From Streptosporangium sandarakinum (GTDB lineage Bacteria > Actinomycetota > Actinomycetes > Streptosporangiales > Streptosporangiaceae), in assembly GCF_013409935.1 (NCBI RefSeq), contig NZ_JACCCO010000002.1, positions 310,001-374,000 of the forward strand: 64,000 bases of DNA, given 5' to 3'. Made by a program: the position numbers and the translations under genes. Under the pieces are notes generated by a model. That model was not told the DNA's origin. It was given only the letters and a program-made list of their open reading frames with translations, and searched no databases. Of this stretch, positions 36,101-46,000 are shown in pieces (within the stretch, counting starts at the first letter, position 1; each line of letters begins with the position of its first letter).

Positions 36101-36751
36101 GTGACGATTCGGGTGCTCATCGCTGACGATCAGGAACTGGTACGGACCGGGTTCAAAATGATCCTGGACGCCCAGCAGGACATGGAGGTCGTGGCGACCG
36201 CCGCGAACGGCGCCGAGGCGATCGAGCACGCGCGCAGGCTGCGGCCGGACGTGTGCCTGCTCGACATCCGGATGCCCCTGCTGGACGGTCTGGAGGCCAC
36301 CCGCGCCCTGGCCGGGCCCGGCGTCGCCGACCCGATGCGGGTGGTCATCGTCACGACGTTCGACCTGGACGAGTACGTCTACGGGGCGCTGCGGGCCGGG
36401 GCGACCGGGTTCCTGCTCAAGGACAGCGGGCCGACGCTGCTGATCGAGGCGATCCGGGCGGCGGCGGCCGGGGACGCCCTGGTGTCGCCGTCGGTCACCG
36501 TGCGGCTGCTCTCGCACCTGGCCCGGCCCAGGTCGGACGGCGGACGCCCGCCCGCCGAGCCGCTCACCGAGCGCGAGATGGACGTCGTCCGCCTGGTGGC
36601 CCGGGGGCGGACCAACCAGGAGGTGGCCGCGGAGCTGTTCGTCTCGCTGTCGACGGTCAAGACGCACCTGGGCAGCATCCAGGCGAAGCTCGGGGCCAGG
36701 AACCGGGTGGAGATCGCGGCCTGGGCCTGGGAGTCGGGCGTGGTCGGCTGA
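36101..36751 (+). CDS. NarL/LuxR-type response regulator
   Basis: 216 residues from a GTG (MTIRVLIADDQELVRTGFKMIL). The receiver has the acidic pair DD, phospho-acceptor D in CLLDIRMPLLDG, T in VVIVTTFDLDEY and K in GFLLKDSG. The C-terminal LuxR HTH is LTEREMDVVRLVARGRTNQEVAAELFVSLSTVKTHLGSI. No histidine kinase is adjacent, so the partner is elsewhere or the regulator is an orphan. Divergence from the ABC pair suggests a regulatory link (inference). Confidence 0.93.
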   Translation: MTIRVLIADDQELVRTGFKMILDAQQDMEVVATAANGAEAIEHARRLRPDVCLLDIRMPLLDGLEATRALAGPGVADPMRVVIVTTFDLDEYVYGALRAGATGFLLKDSGPTLLIEAIRAAAAGDALVSPSVTVRLLSHLARPRSDGGRPPAEPLTEREMDVVRLVARGRTNQEVAAELFVSLSTVKTHLGSIQAKLGARNRVEIAAWAWESGVVG

Positions 36752-36857
36752 CGGAGGGCGCCGCGGAAGCGGGTCTGACCTGCGCCGGGCGATTGGCGAA
36801 GAGCCCGGCTGGATAGGAAGAGGGCAGACACCCCATCGCATGCCGGGGGAGATGACC

Positions 36858-37574
36858 ATGCGCTCTGTCCCGCTGGCGCCGAGGAGGCCCGCCGTGGCCG
36901 TCTACGCGCTCCTCGCCGCCCAGGTGCTCGCGGTCGCCTGCCTGACCGCGTTCGAGGAGACGCGCGGGCGGTGGCTGGCCCGCCGGCTCGCGGCGCTCGG
37001 CGGCGACCACCACGCTCCCCCGGCGCAGGCCGTCACCGGGGCCGCCAGCGTCTTCGCCCTGTTGCTGATCCTCGTGGTGGCGACCACGGTCGCGGCGGCC
37101 GTCGCCTACCTGTCGTGGCTGGTGCGGGCCCGGCGGAGCGTCGCCCCCTCCCGGTCGCCGGTGGCCCCGGTACTGGCGGCGTGGCTCGTGCCGGTGGTCA
37201 ACCTCGTCGCCCCGCCGCTGATGCTGCACCGGCTGTGGCGGAACTCCCGCCCGGCGGGCGGCGGGGGCGGCCACTGGCCGGTGCTGCTCGCCGCCTGGTG
37301 GCTGAGCTGGCTGGCCCTGTCGGCCGTGGTCACCGTACGGCTGCTCGCCGGGGGCGGGGACGATGCGGGCCTGACCGGTCTCGGCCCGGCCGAGCTGGCC
37401 GGGGTCGCCGCCTGCGCCGTGCTGTGCGCCGCGACCGTCCGGGAGGTCACCCGGGCACAGGACCCGGACGTCCGGCGCCGCCGCCTCACGGGGGCGCGGG
37501 CCGGGGCGGGGCGTCAGTCCCAGGCCCTGATCAGCAACCAGCCCTCGGCGGCGGTGTCGAAGCGGAGCTCGTAG
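36858..37574 (+). CDS. Multi-pass membrane protein, DUF4328-like
   Basis: 238 residues starting MRSVPLAPRRPAVAVYALL, with GGGGGAG six bases upstream; an ATG 18 nt earlier is less well placed. Four hydrophobic segments: AVYALLAAQVLAVACLTAF, VFALLLILVVATTVAAAVAYLSWLV, APVLAAWLVPVVNLVAPPLMLHRLW and WPVLLAAWWLSWLALSAVVTVRL. The PxVNLxxPxxMLxxLW stretch matches DUF4328 proteins; function unknown. Its last 61 bases overlap the 3' end of the convergent DUF6504 gene. Confidence 0.8.
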   Translation: MRSVPLAPRRPAVAVYALLAAQVLAVACLTAFEETRGRWLARRLAALGGDHHAPPAQAVTGAASVFALLLILVVATTVAAAVAYLSWLVRARRSVAPSRSPVAPVLAAWLVPVVNLVAPPLMLHRLWRNSRPAGGGGGHWPVLLAAWWLSWLALSAVVTVRLLAGGGDDAGLTGLGPAELAGVAACAVLCAATVREVTRAQDPDVRRRRLTGARAGAGRQSQALISNQPSAAVSKRSS

Positions 37575-37837
37575 GTGCCGACCCGGTCGCCGGGATCGGC
37601 CTCGACCCGCCAGAAACGGCGCTCCCCGGGGTCGCTGTCGGAGATCTTCCACCACTCCCGGGCGACCACCCAGTGGTCGAGCACCCGCCGGACGGTGTGG
37701 AGCCGGTCGCGCCAGACGAACCGGACCGGCAGCCCGTCATGGGTCCACACGTCGATCGGGTCACCGTACAGTCTGCTCAAGGCGCTCTTCTCCCGCGGCC
37801 GTCGAACGATCACCCGGGGGAAGGCGGGCCTGGGCAT
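37514..37837 (-). CDS. DUF6504 protein, probably SOS-regulated
   Basis: 107 residues starting MPRPAFPRVIVRRPREKSAL. The core is YGDPIDVWTHDGLPVRFVWRDRLHTVRRVLDHWVVAREWWK, the DUF6504 signature. In actinobacteria such genes commonly accompany the ImuB/DnaE2 mutagenic polymerase genes (established association, my recollection). Here it stands alone, but a LexA-type box abuts its start codon. The gene runs 61 bp into the 3' end of the convergent DUF4328 gene. An upstream in-frame start (37927) would cross the box and run toward the kinase promoter, so it is less likely. Confidence 0.85.
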   Translation of the reverse strand: MPRPAFPRVIVRRPREKSALSRLYGDPIDVWTHDGLPVRFVWRDRLHTVRRVLDHWVVAREWWKISDSDPGERRFWRVEADPGDRVGTYELRFDTAAEGWLLIRAWD

Positions 37838-37852
37838 CGAACGTACGTTCCT
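37837..37852. promoter_or_regulatory. LexA (SOS) box at the DUF6504 start codon
   Basis: TCGAACGTACGTTCCT contains the perfect palindrome GAACGTACGTTC (37839-37850) and matches the actinobacterial LexA consensus TCGAAC-N4-GTTCGA in all but the last two bases. It touches the ATG of the minus-strand DUF6504 gene and lies 60 bp before the divergent kinase start. Confidence 0.8.
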
Positions 37853-37911
37853 ATCGTACGGAGCGCAAGCCGCGGGTCGCCACAACTGCCGATCATCGTG
37901 AGGATCTCGAT

Positions 37912-39879
37912 ATGGTGATCCACCCAACGGATGGCATGCGGTTAGGTATGACGGTGAACAACCTCGGATCCGGCGATTCCCCTCACATCGGCCGTTATCG
38001 CGTGCTTCGCCCGCTGGGCCGGGGCGGAATGGGCACGGTCTACCTCGGCGAGTCGCCCGAGGGAGGGCAGGTCGCCATCAAGGTGATCAACCCGGAGTAC
38101 AGCCGCCACGAGCAGTTCAGGATGCGCTTCCGCAGGGAGGCCGAAGCCGCCCAGCGGGTCCGCCGGTTCTGCACGGCCGCCGTGATCGAGGCCGACCTGG
38201 ACGGCGACCAGCTCTACGTCGTCACCGAGTACGTGGCCGGCCCCAACCTGGAGGAGACCGTACGGACGCAGGGGCCGCTGCTCGGCTCCAGCCTCGACGC
38301 GCTGGCGGTCGGCGTGGCGACCGCGCTCACCTCGATCCACGGCGCCGGGATCGTGCACCGCGACCTCAAGCCTTCCAACGTGCTGCTCTCCTCCGTCGGC
38401 CCCCGGGTGATCGACTTCGGCATCGCCCGGGCACTGGACACCCTCAGCGGGATCACCGGGACCGGCGAGATCATCGGAACCCCCCGCTACATGGCGCCGG
38501 AGGTGCTGCGCGGCGAACGCGTCTCCCCCGCCTGCGACGTGTTCTCCTGGGGGTGCCTGGTGGCCTTCGCCGCCAGCGGCCGGCCGCCGTTCGGCGGGGA
38601 CTCGCTGCCCTCGGTGATGTACCAGGTGCTGAACACCGATCCCGCGCTGGAGGGCATGGAGCCCGCGCTGCGCGACCTGGTGGCCCGCGCCCTGGCCAAG
38701 GACCCGGAGCACCGGCCCACCGCCCAGCAGATCCTCGACCATCTTATCGGCCGCTCGGCCGGGCCGGAGCAGGCCGCCCGCTCGGTCCGGACGGTCTGGC
38801 AGCAGGATCCGCAGGTCACGGCGCCGGGAGCCCCCCGGGACCACGCGGGCTCGCCGACCTCCCCGTGGGACGGCCCCGGGGACGGCTCCGCTCCGGCGCG
38901 GACCGCGCAGTGGCCGGAGGGCGCACCGCAGCCCACCGCGCCGTGGCCCGGGGCCACCGCACAACCGACCACGCCGTGGCAGGGAGCCGCTCCGCAACCG
39001 ACCACGCCGTGGCAGGGGGCCGCCGCGCAGGAGACGCGCGCCGGCCGGCCGGGCGGGGCCGCTCCGGCGGACCCGGCCGCCCCGCCCGCGGCACGCGGCG
39101 GCCGGACGGGCGGGCGGTTCCGCCTGGCCGTCGCGGCGACGGCGGCCCTCGTCGTGGCAGGCGGGGTGGGCCTGTACCTCCTGCTGTCCCCGAGCGGCCC
39201 GCCGGACGACCTGCCCCTGCTCTACCAGGACGACTTCACCCAGAGCACCAACTGGTACAGCTCCGACTACGACCCGCCCCTGCGCAAGTGGGGCTACTCC
39301 CACGAGGGCTACTTCGCCATCGACGTCGACGGCGAGGACTCCTCCCACCGGGTGGACGCGCCCATCCCGTTCGTGACCGCGCCGCCGGCCACCCCCGTCC
39401 CCTCGGCCAGTCCCACGCCCGTCGTCCCGACACGGCTGCTCGTCGGCGTGGACATCAAGATCCGCGGTGGCTCCGGTCCCGGCGAGTACGGCGTGTTCTG
39501 CCGCGGCGACAAGGACAGCACCAACGCGACCCGGTACGAGTTCCTGCTCGACACCTCGGGCAAGGCCCGTATCCGCAAGGCCGTCGACAACGCCGGAGGA
39601 GAGCTCGCCGCGCCCGCCGAGGTGGACCTGGCGAAGGGCGAGGCCGCCCGCGTCCAGGCCGAGTGCGCCGACGAGGGCGAGAGCGGCGTGCGGCTGACCA
39701 TGTGGGTCAACGGCAAGCGGGTGCAGACCGCCCGCGACGGCACCCCGCTGCCCAACGGCTCGGTCGGCGTGTTCGCCCGGGTCGCCGAGAAGGGCCGCGC
39801 CACGCTCAGGACGTCGTTCGACAACTTCACCCTGAACGGCCCGCTCCCGCCCAAGGACTCCGCCGGGAAGGGTGAGTGA
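37912..39879 (+). CDS. Transmembrane Ser/Thr protein kinase with extracellular domain
   Basis: 655 residues; GAGGATC seven bases before the ATG supports this start. Kinase domain ~26-285: GRGGMGTVYLG loop, VAIKVINP lysine, HRDLKPSNVLL catalytic loop, DFGIAR, GTPRYMAPEV. A P/A/T-rich linker with repeated PTTPWQGAA follows. One membrane segment spans ~401-426 (LAVAATAALVVAGGVGLYLLL). The outer ~225 residues (LYQDDFTQSTNWYSSDYDPPLRKWGYSHEGYF; YGVFCRGDKDSTN; FDNFTLNG) look like a beta-sandwich, lectin/glucanase-like sensor and not PASTA repeats. Ligand unknown. Confidence 0.92.
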   Translation: MVIHPTDGMRLGMTVNNLGSGDSPHIGRYRVLRPLGRGGMGTVYLGESPEGGQVAIKVINPEYSRHEQFRMRFRREAEAAQRVRRFCTAAVIEADLDGDQLYVVTEYVAGPNLEETVRTQGPLLGSSLDALAVGVATALTSIHGAGIVHRDLKPSNVLLSSVGPRVIDFGIARALDTLSGITGTGEIIGTPRYMAPEVLRGERVSPACDVFSWGCLVAFAASGRPPFGGDSLPSVMYQVLNTDPALEGMEPALRDLVARALAKDPEHRPTAQQILDHLIGRSAGPEQAARSVRTVWQQDPQVTAPGAPRDHAGSPTSPWDGPGDGSAPARTAQWPEGAPQPTAPWPGATAQPTTPWQGAAPQPTTPWQGAAAQETRAGRPGGAAPADPAAPPAARGGRTGGRFRLAVAATAALVVAGGVGLYLLLSPSGPPDDLPLLYQDDFTQSTNWYSSDYDPPLRKWGYSHEGYFAIDVDGEDSSHRVDAPIPFVTAPPATPVPSASPTPVVPTRLLVGVDIKIRGGSGPGEYGVFCRGDKDSTNATRYEFLLDTSGKARIRKAVDNAGGELAAPAEVDLAKGEAARVQAECADEGESGVRLTMWVNGKRVQTARDGTPLPNGSVGVFARVAEKGRATLRTSFDNFTLNGPLPPKDSAGKGE

Positions 39880-40008
39880 CCCCGCGGGGCTCCGGCGGCT
39901 CCGCCCGAACGACCTGATCGCGACCCGGTGACCCGGCCGGGAAGGGTGAGTGATCCCGCAGAGTTGGGGACGACAGGATCACAGACCGAACCCGAGGAGT
40001 CGAGCACG

Positions 40009-40968
40009 ATGCATGCCATAGTCGTCCGTGCCACCGGCGGCCCTGAGGCCCTGACCTACACCGAGCACCCCGACCCCGTGCCCAACCCCGGGGAGGCGCT
40101 GGTCGACGTCGCCGCCGCGGGCGTGAACTTCATCGACGTCTACCACCGGATGGGCCGCTACCCCCTCTCCCTGCCGTTCGTCCTCGGCGGCGAGGGCGCG
40201 GGCACGGTCACCGCGGTCGGCGAGGACGTCGAGGGCGTCTCGGCCGGTGACACCGTGGCGTGGTCCAACGTGATGGGGAGTTACGCCGAGAAGGTCGCGG
40301 TGCCGGTCTCCCGGCTGGTCCGGGTGCCCGAGGGGGTCTCCGCCGAGGTCGCGGCGGCCGTCACCCTGCAGGGGCTGACCGCGCACTACCTGACCCACTC
40401 GGTCTACGAGGTCAAGCCCGGCGACGACGTGCTCGTGCACGCCGCGGCCGGGGGCGTGGGCCTGCTGCTCGTCCAGATGGCCAAGCTGCGCGGCGCCCGG
40501 GTGATCGGGACGGTCTCCACCGAGGAGAAGGAGAAGCTGGCCCGTCAGGCGGGCGCCGACGAGGTGCTTCGCTACGAGGGCTTCTCCGAGGCGGTCCGCG
40601 ACCTGACCGGCTCCGGCGTTCACGTGGTCTACGACGGCGTCGGCGCGGCCACCTTCGACGGCAGCCTCGCCGCGCTGCGTCCGCGCGGGATGATGGCCCT
40701 GTACGGCCAGTCCAGCGGCCCGGTCCCGCCGCTGGACCCGCAGGTCCTCAACCAGCGCGGGTCCCTCTTCCTGACCCGGCCCGCCCTCGCCCACTACGTC
40801 GCCACCCGCGAGGAGCTCACCTGGCGGGCCTCGGACCTGTTCGACTGGGTGGCCTCCGGGAAGCTGAAGGTGCACATCTCCGGCCGCTACCCCCTCGCCG
40901 AGGCGGCCAGGGCCCACGAGGACCTGGAGGCCCGCCGCACCACCGGCAAGCTCCTGCTGCTCCCCTGA
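40009..40968 (+). CDS. NADPH:quinone oxidoreductase (zinc-free MDR)
   Basis: 319 residues behind CGAGGAG. A zinc-independent medium-chain reductase of the QOR type: MHAIVVRATGGPEALTYTEH, NFIDVYHRMGRYPLSLPFVLGGEGAGTV, the Rossmann motif AAAGGVGLLLVQMAKLRGARVIGT and a C-terminal EAARAHEDLEARRTTGKLLL. Reduces quinones or activated enones with NADPH. It is not linked to its neighbours by spacing. Confidence 0.94.
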   Translation: MHAIVVRATGGPEALTYTEHPDPVPNPGEALVDVAAAGVNFIDVYHRMGRYPLSLPFVLGGEGAGTVTAVGEDVEGVSAGDTVAWSNVMGSYAEKVAVPVSRLVRVPEGVSAEVAAAVTLQGLTAHYLTHSVYEVKPGDDVLVHAAAGGVGLLLVQMAKLRGARVIGTVSTEEKEKLARQAGADEVLRYEGFSEAVRDLTGSGVHVVYDGVGAATFDGSLAALRPRGMMALYGQSSGPVPPLDPQVLNQRGSLFLTRPALAHYVATREELTWRASDLFDWVASGKLKVHISGRYPLAEAARAHEDLEARRTTGKLLLLP

Positions 40969-41088
40969 GCCCCCGCGCGCGGCCGGCCTCGGGGCCGGAC
41001 GCGGATCCACAGGTCCGGAGTCCGTCCCGGCGGTCAGGCGCCGCCGGGACCGCCGCGTGGGGCGCGCGCCGGGTCTATCGTGTGGGGC

Positions 41089-41922
41089 ATGAACGTGGAC
41101 ACGGCGTTCGTGCTGGGCGGCGGAGGGGTGCTCGGCGCGCACGAGGTCGGCATGCTGCGGGCGCTGGACGAGGCGGGCGTCAAGCCCGACGTGGTCGTCG
41201 GCACCTCCGTCGGCGCGCTGAACGGCGTCATGCTCGCCGCCGACCCCGCTGCGGCCGTCGCCCGGCTGACCTCCCTGTGGGAGTCGGAGGCGGTCCGCAC
41301 CGCCTTCGGAGGGTCGTGGATGACCCGGCTGTCCACCCTCGCCAGGAGCGGCACCCACCTGCACTCCGCCGCGCCGCTGCGCGGCCTGCTGGCCGGGATG
41401 CTCCCCGTGACCCGCATCGAGGACCTGGCCGTGCCGTTCCAGTGCGTGGCCGCCTGCGTCGAGCGGGCCACCGCCCACTGGTTCACCGAGGGGCCGATCC
41501 TCGATGCGGTCCTCGCCTCCTGCGCCGTCCCCGGACTGCTGCCGCCGGTCCGCATCGGCGGCGACCACTTCCTCGACGGCGGGCTGGTCCACAGCATCCC
41601 GGTGGGCCGCGCCGTCGCCCTCGGCGCTCGCCGCGTCTACGTCCTGCACGTCGGCCGGATAGAGCGGCCCCTGGTCGCCCCGCGCCGGCCGTGGGAGGTC
41701 GGCCTGACCGCCTTCGAGATCGCCCGCCGGCACCGCTTCACCGAGGAGATGACCGCGCTGCCCGACGGCGTGGAGGTGCACGTCATGCCCGCCGGCGCCG
41801 AGGCCAGGCCCGGTGTGGACCTCTCCCAGCTGCGCTACCGCGATTCATCGCGCATATCTGGGTACATCGAGCGTGCGTACCGGGCGTCGTCGGAGTATCT
41901 CGCCCGGCGGTCGTCCGCCTGA
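41089..41922 (+). CDS. Patatin-like phospholipase
   Basis: 277 residues starting MNVDTAFVLGGGGVLGAHEVGM. The oxyanion G-rich loop GGGGVLGAHE, the nucleophile serine in VGTSVGALNG and the aspartate of the DGGLVH motif are all present, so it should be an active lipid acyl hydrolase. No signal peptide. The next gene, an acyltransferase, starts 16 bp downstream, suggesting joint lipid remodelling. Confidence 0.92.
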   Translation: MNVDTAFVLGGGGVLGAHEVGMLRALDEAGVKPDVVVGTSVGALNGVMLAADPAAAVARLTSLWESEAVRTAFGGSWMTRLSTLARSGTHLHSAAPLRGLLAGMLPVTRIEDLAVPFQCVAACVERATAHWFTEGPILDAVLASCAVPGLLPPVRIGGDHFLDGGLVHSIPVGRAVALGARRVYVLHVGRIERPLVAPRRPWEVGLTAFEIARRHRFTEEMTALPDGVEVHVMPAGAEARPGVDLSQLRYRDSSRISGYIERAYRASSEYLARRSSA

Positions 41923-41938
41923 GCAGAAGGAGGGGCCG

Positions 41939-42973
41939 GTGCTCCCTCCCCGCATCGTCCGCCGACTGGTCCTCGCGCCCCTGGTGGTGGTGCTCGCCGT
42001 GGCCGCGCTGGTCACGCTCCCGGTCTGGCTGCTGGTGGTCGCCGCGGCCTCGCTGCGCCTGCCGCCCCCGCAGCGGCGGGGCACCCGCCTGGTGTGGTTC
42101 GCGGTGGCGTGGCTGACGCTGGAGACGATGGCGCTGCTGGCCTGCTTCGGCATCTGGGTGGTCTCCGGGTTCGGCGGGCGGCTCAGCCGCGACGAGTACG
42201 AGGACCGCCACTACGCCCTGATCAAATGGTTCCTGGGCCGGGTGTACGGCGCGGCCGAGCGGATCTTCGGCCTGCGCGTCCTCATGGAGGTGCCCCCGCC
42301 CACCCCGGGCGAGCTGTCCCGGCGCCTGACCCGCCCGGTCATCGTGCTCGCCCGGCACGCCGGCCCCGGCGACTCCGTCCTGCTGGTGCACCACCTGCTC
42401 AGCGTGTACGGCAGGCGTCCCAGGATCGTGATGAAGGCGGCCCTGCGGCTCGACCCGTCCCTGGACGTGCTGACCGGCCGGGTTCCCAGCGCCTTCGTCC
42501 CCCGGGGCTCCGGGGCGGGCGGCGTCGTCGCCGAGATCCGCCGGCTGGCCGCCGGCATGGACCCCGACGACGCCCTGGTGATCTTCCCGGAGGGCGGGAA
42601 CTTCACCCCCAGGCGGCGGGCGAGGGCCATCCGGCGCCTGGAGAACAAGGGCCTGGCCGAGGAGGCCGCCGGCGCCCGCCGCCTCACGCACCTGCTCCCC
42701 CCGCATCCCGGCGGGGCCTTCGCCGCCATCGACGCCTGCCCCGCCGCCGACGTGGTGTTCGTCGCCCACACCGGCCTGGACGACCTGGTCACCCTCGGCG
42801 ACCTCTGGACCAAGCTGCCCACGCACGCGGAGGTGCGGGCGACGTGGTGGCGGGTCGACGCGGACGACGTCCCCCGCGACCGCGAGGAGCAGGTCCGCTG
42901 GCTCTACGACAACTGGGCGCGGATCGACGCCTGGATCACCGCGAACCACCGGGCGCCGGCCGCCGAATCCTGA
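41939..42973 (+). CDS. Membrane-anchored 1-acyl-glycerol-3-phosphate acyltransferase-like protein
   Basis: 344 residues from a GTG with AAGGAGGGG upstream. Two N-terminal hydrophobic segments (LVLAPLVVVLAVAALVTLPVWLLVVAAASL; LVWFAVAWLTLETMALLACFGIWVV). Acyltransferase motifs are ARHAGPGDS (a variant of HX4D) and IFPEGGNFTPRRR (motif with the catalytic-site glutamate/glycine). It likely acylates a lysolipid. It pairs with the patatin gene 16 bp upstream, giving a deacylation-reacylation unit (inference). Confidence 0.88.
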   Translation: MLPPRIVRRLVLAPLVVVLAVAALVTLPVWLLVVAAASLRLPPPQRRGTRLVWFAVAWLTLETMALLACFGIWVVSGFGGRLSRDEYEDRHYALIKWFLGRVYGAAERIFGLRVLMEVPPPTPGELSRRLTRPVIVLARHAGPGDSVLLVHHLLSVYGRRPRIVMKAALRLDPSLDVLTGRVPSAFVPRGSGAGGVVAEIRRLAAGMDPDDALVIFPEGGNFTPRRRARAIRRLENKGLAEEAAGARRLTHLLPPHPGGAFAAIDACPAADVVFVAHTGLDDLVTLGDLWTKLPTHAEVRATWWRVDADDVPRDREEQVRWLYDNWARIDAWITANHRAPAAES

Positions 42974-43093
42974 GAGCCGTCCCGGCCCGGCGGATCCGAC
43001 GCTCCGCCCCGGGCGGCGTCACGGGCCGACGGCGCGACGGGCGGAGTTGGAGCGCCGGTCGTCCGGCCCGGCCGCCGTGCCCCCTCGGTGCCG

Positions 43094-46000
43094 TTAGACG
43101 CGCCTGATCCGTACGCTCCGGTCCAGGAGGTGCAGGTTGCGCAGCTCCTGACCGGATCCGGCCGTGATCCGGAGCCCCCGCCTGCCCGCCAGCGGCGCCA
43201 AATCGAGCACGGGGGCCGCACCCGCCAGGCTGAGGTGGCGCAGCGAGCCCACCTCCGCGAGTGGCCCGAGATCCCTCACCCCGGGGCAGTCCGCGAGGTA
43301 GAGGTCGCTGAGCCGGGGAAGGCGGGCCAGCGGCCCGAGGTCGGAGACGCCCGTGGCCTGCAGGGTCAGAGTCTCCAGGTTCGGCTGCCGGGCCAGCGGG
43401 GTCAGGTCCGTCACCGCGGGACAGCCCGACAGGGTCAGCGTCCCGAGATCCAGGGGGTCCAGAACTCCCAGATCGCCGAGGCCGATCGGGTTCAGGAGGT
43501 GGACTTCCCGGATGGTCCGATGCCCCACGGCCAGAGCGGTGAGCCCTCCGTCCGCGTCCACATCGCGGAGACTGACCCAGGTCAGCTCGGAGAGATTCGC
43601 GAAAACCGCGGGGTCCCGCAGATGGCGCGCTCCGTGCAGGCCCAGGAAGCGAAGGCCGGTGTGCCGGGCGACCGGGCCGAAGTCCCGTACCGGCCCTACG
43701 TCCCGCAGGAAAAGGAAGTCGAGCCGAGGCAGGGCGTCGAGGAAGGCCAGGCTTCCCCCGAAGTCGTGCTCCATCAGGTTCAGACGCCGCAGCTTCGGCA
43801 TGTGCGCGAGGAACCTCAGGTCCGGGGAGCGTCGCGGCGCCAGCCAGATGTGCAGCCATTCGAGGTCCGGCTGGAACGTCAGGCCGTCCAGACCGCCGTT
43901 CCCCACGGAGTCCAGCACCAGCGTCCGCAGCGGCGGCGTGGACCGGAGGAACCCGAGGTCACCGGGGACATGGCAGCTCACCTGCAGTTCCCTCAGCCAC
44001 TTCACATGCCGCAGGCTGTCCAGCAGGCGCGGATTGCGCACCGTCAGCGCCGCCTCGTCGGAAGACGCCCCCGCGAGGACCTCCGCCGCGTACCGGTCGG
44101 GTTCGAAGTAGTCCCATCCGGTGGCCAGTTCGTCCCGTACCTCCCGTCTTTGATCCGTCCGGTACCCGGCGAGTCTGCGCAGCCCTTCCTCCCCGTTGAC
44201 CAGCCAGCAGGTCCGCACCGTCGCCACCGCCCGCGCCTTCGGCAGGCCGCGCACGTCGTCGGGGAGGCGGCGCAGCACCTCCTCCCCGGCGAGCGCGAGC
44301 GTCCTCGCCTCGGCCTCGTTGCGCGGCGGGATCACCGCGGCGAGGCAGCCCTCCAGGCGGTCGCGCAGGTCGCCGGGGAGTTCCTGGATCGTCTCCAGGC
44401 AGCCGGCGACCAGCAGCCGCAGCCGCCTGCCGTACCGGTCCTCGGCGTCGATCCGGTCGAGCAGCCCGCGCAGCAGATCCCGCCGCACGGGCGCGTTGGC
44501 GTGCCCGGCGGCCATCACCACCGTCTCGCGCCACTGGTCCAGGTGCGCGCGCTCCACCAGTGGCTCCACGTCGGCGTCGTCAGCGGCCTGCTTGGCGGCG
44601 AGATACTCCTGCACGGTCCGGTGCACGAAGTCGATCCGGCCCGGCACCGGCTCCCGGATCACCCCGCTGCGCTGGAGCAGGTGGTCGAGCACGGCCTCGG
44701 CGGTCGCCTTCACCCGGGGCATGGTCCGGATCTTCTCCTCGACCCGTCGCAGCGCCGTCGTCCTCGCGAGCTCAGAGCGGCCCCACACGGCGAGCTGCCA
44801 GGCGAGGTCCTGCAGGATGCGGATCTTCTGCTCGGCTTCGAGGGCGACCTCGGCGGTGATGCCGCGCTCGGCGTCCCGGCGTTCCAGCAGCAGCTCCAGC
44901 GCCGCCGCGTACAGGCCCATCCGGTTGCGCGGCAGCTGCTTGCCGCGGTCGAGGTTCAGCGCGCACAGCATCGCCGCGAGCAGCGGCGTCGCGGCGAGCG
45001 CCCGCAGGTGCGGGCCGCCCTCGAACCGGGCCAGCAGCGCGCCCTCGTACTCGTCCAGCCGCTCCGGCGGGCACGGCAGGCTCGGTGACCCGCGCATCGC
45101 CGCGTGCCACTGCCGTACCAGTTCCCGCAGGTCGGACGGGGTCATCGGCTCCAGCGTCACCGAGGAGAAGCCCTCCTCGGTCAGCCAGCGGGCGTCGGCG
45201 GCCGCGGGGCGGGAGGTGACGACGGTCCGGGTGCCGGGGTAGGCGGCCAGCAGGTCGGCGAGCCACCTGCGGACCGCGGGGCGGTGCCGTACGGCCAGCT
45301 CGTCCACCCCGTCGACGAGCAGCAGCGCCCGTCCGGCGTCGAGCACCCGGTGCGCCCACCCGGCGGGCATCCGACCGGCCACCGGACCGGCGACGTCCGC
45401 GAGGAGGTCCTCGGGCGCGGGCAGGTCGCCGGAGGGGTGGCTGCGGAGCTTGACGACGAACGGGACGGAGCCGTTCCAGGGCTCCAGGTCGCCGGAGAAG
45501 CCGCCGCGCGCCGCGGTCACCGACAGCCAGCGCAGCAGCGTGCTCTTGCCGGACCCGGCGTCGCCGCGCAGGAGGGTGCGCCGGGACCGGCCGAGGGCGC
45601 TCTCGACACGCAGGGTCGCCGGTTCCGCCTCGGCGGCCGTCCCGGCCAGCTCGGCGAGGCGCATCCGCTCCGGGACGCGGCGGCGCGCCTTCGCCTCCGC
45701 CGAGACGCCGAGGCTGATGTAGGCGACGCTCAGGGTGGCGCGGGGCCGGTAGTTCTCCACGCGGACGCCGAACAGCTCGACCTCGTCGAGGGTGCGGCTG
45801 AGGTGTTCGAGGTAGCGGCGCTCGAACTCCGCGTCGTCCTGGGTGCCGCAGGGCGCCTCCAGGGAGCGGGCGGGCAGCCGGGCCAGCGCCGCCGAGACGT
45901 GCTGCCCGAGGGCGGCGATCTGCTCCTCGACGGACGACAGGCGGCCGAGGGCCTCGGTGGCGGCCCGCGGCAGGTACTGCGGGAGCTGCTGGATGATCCG

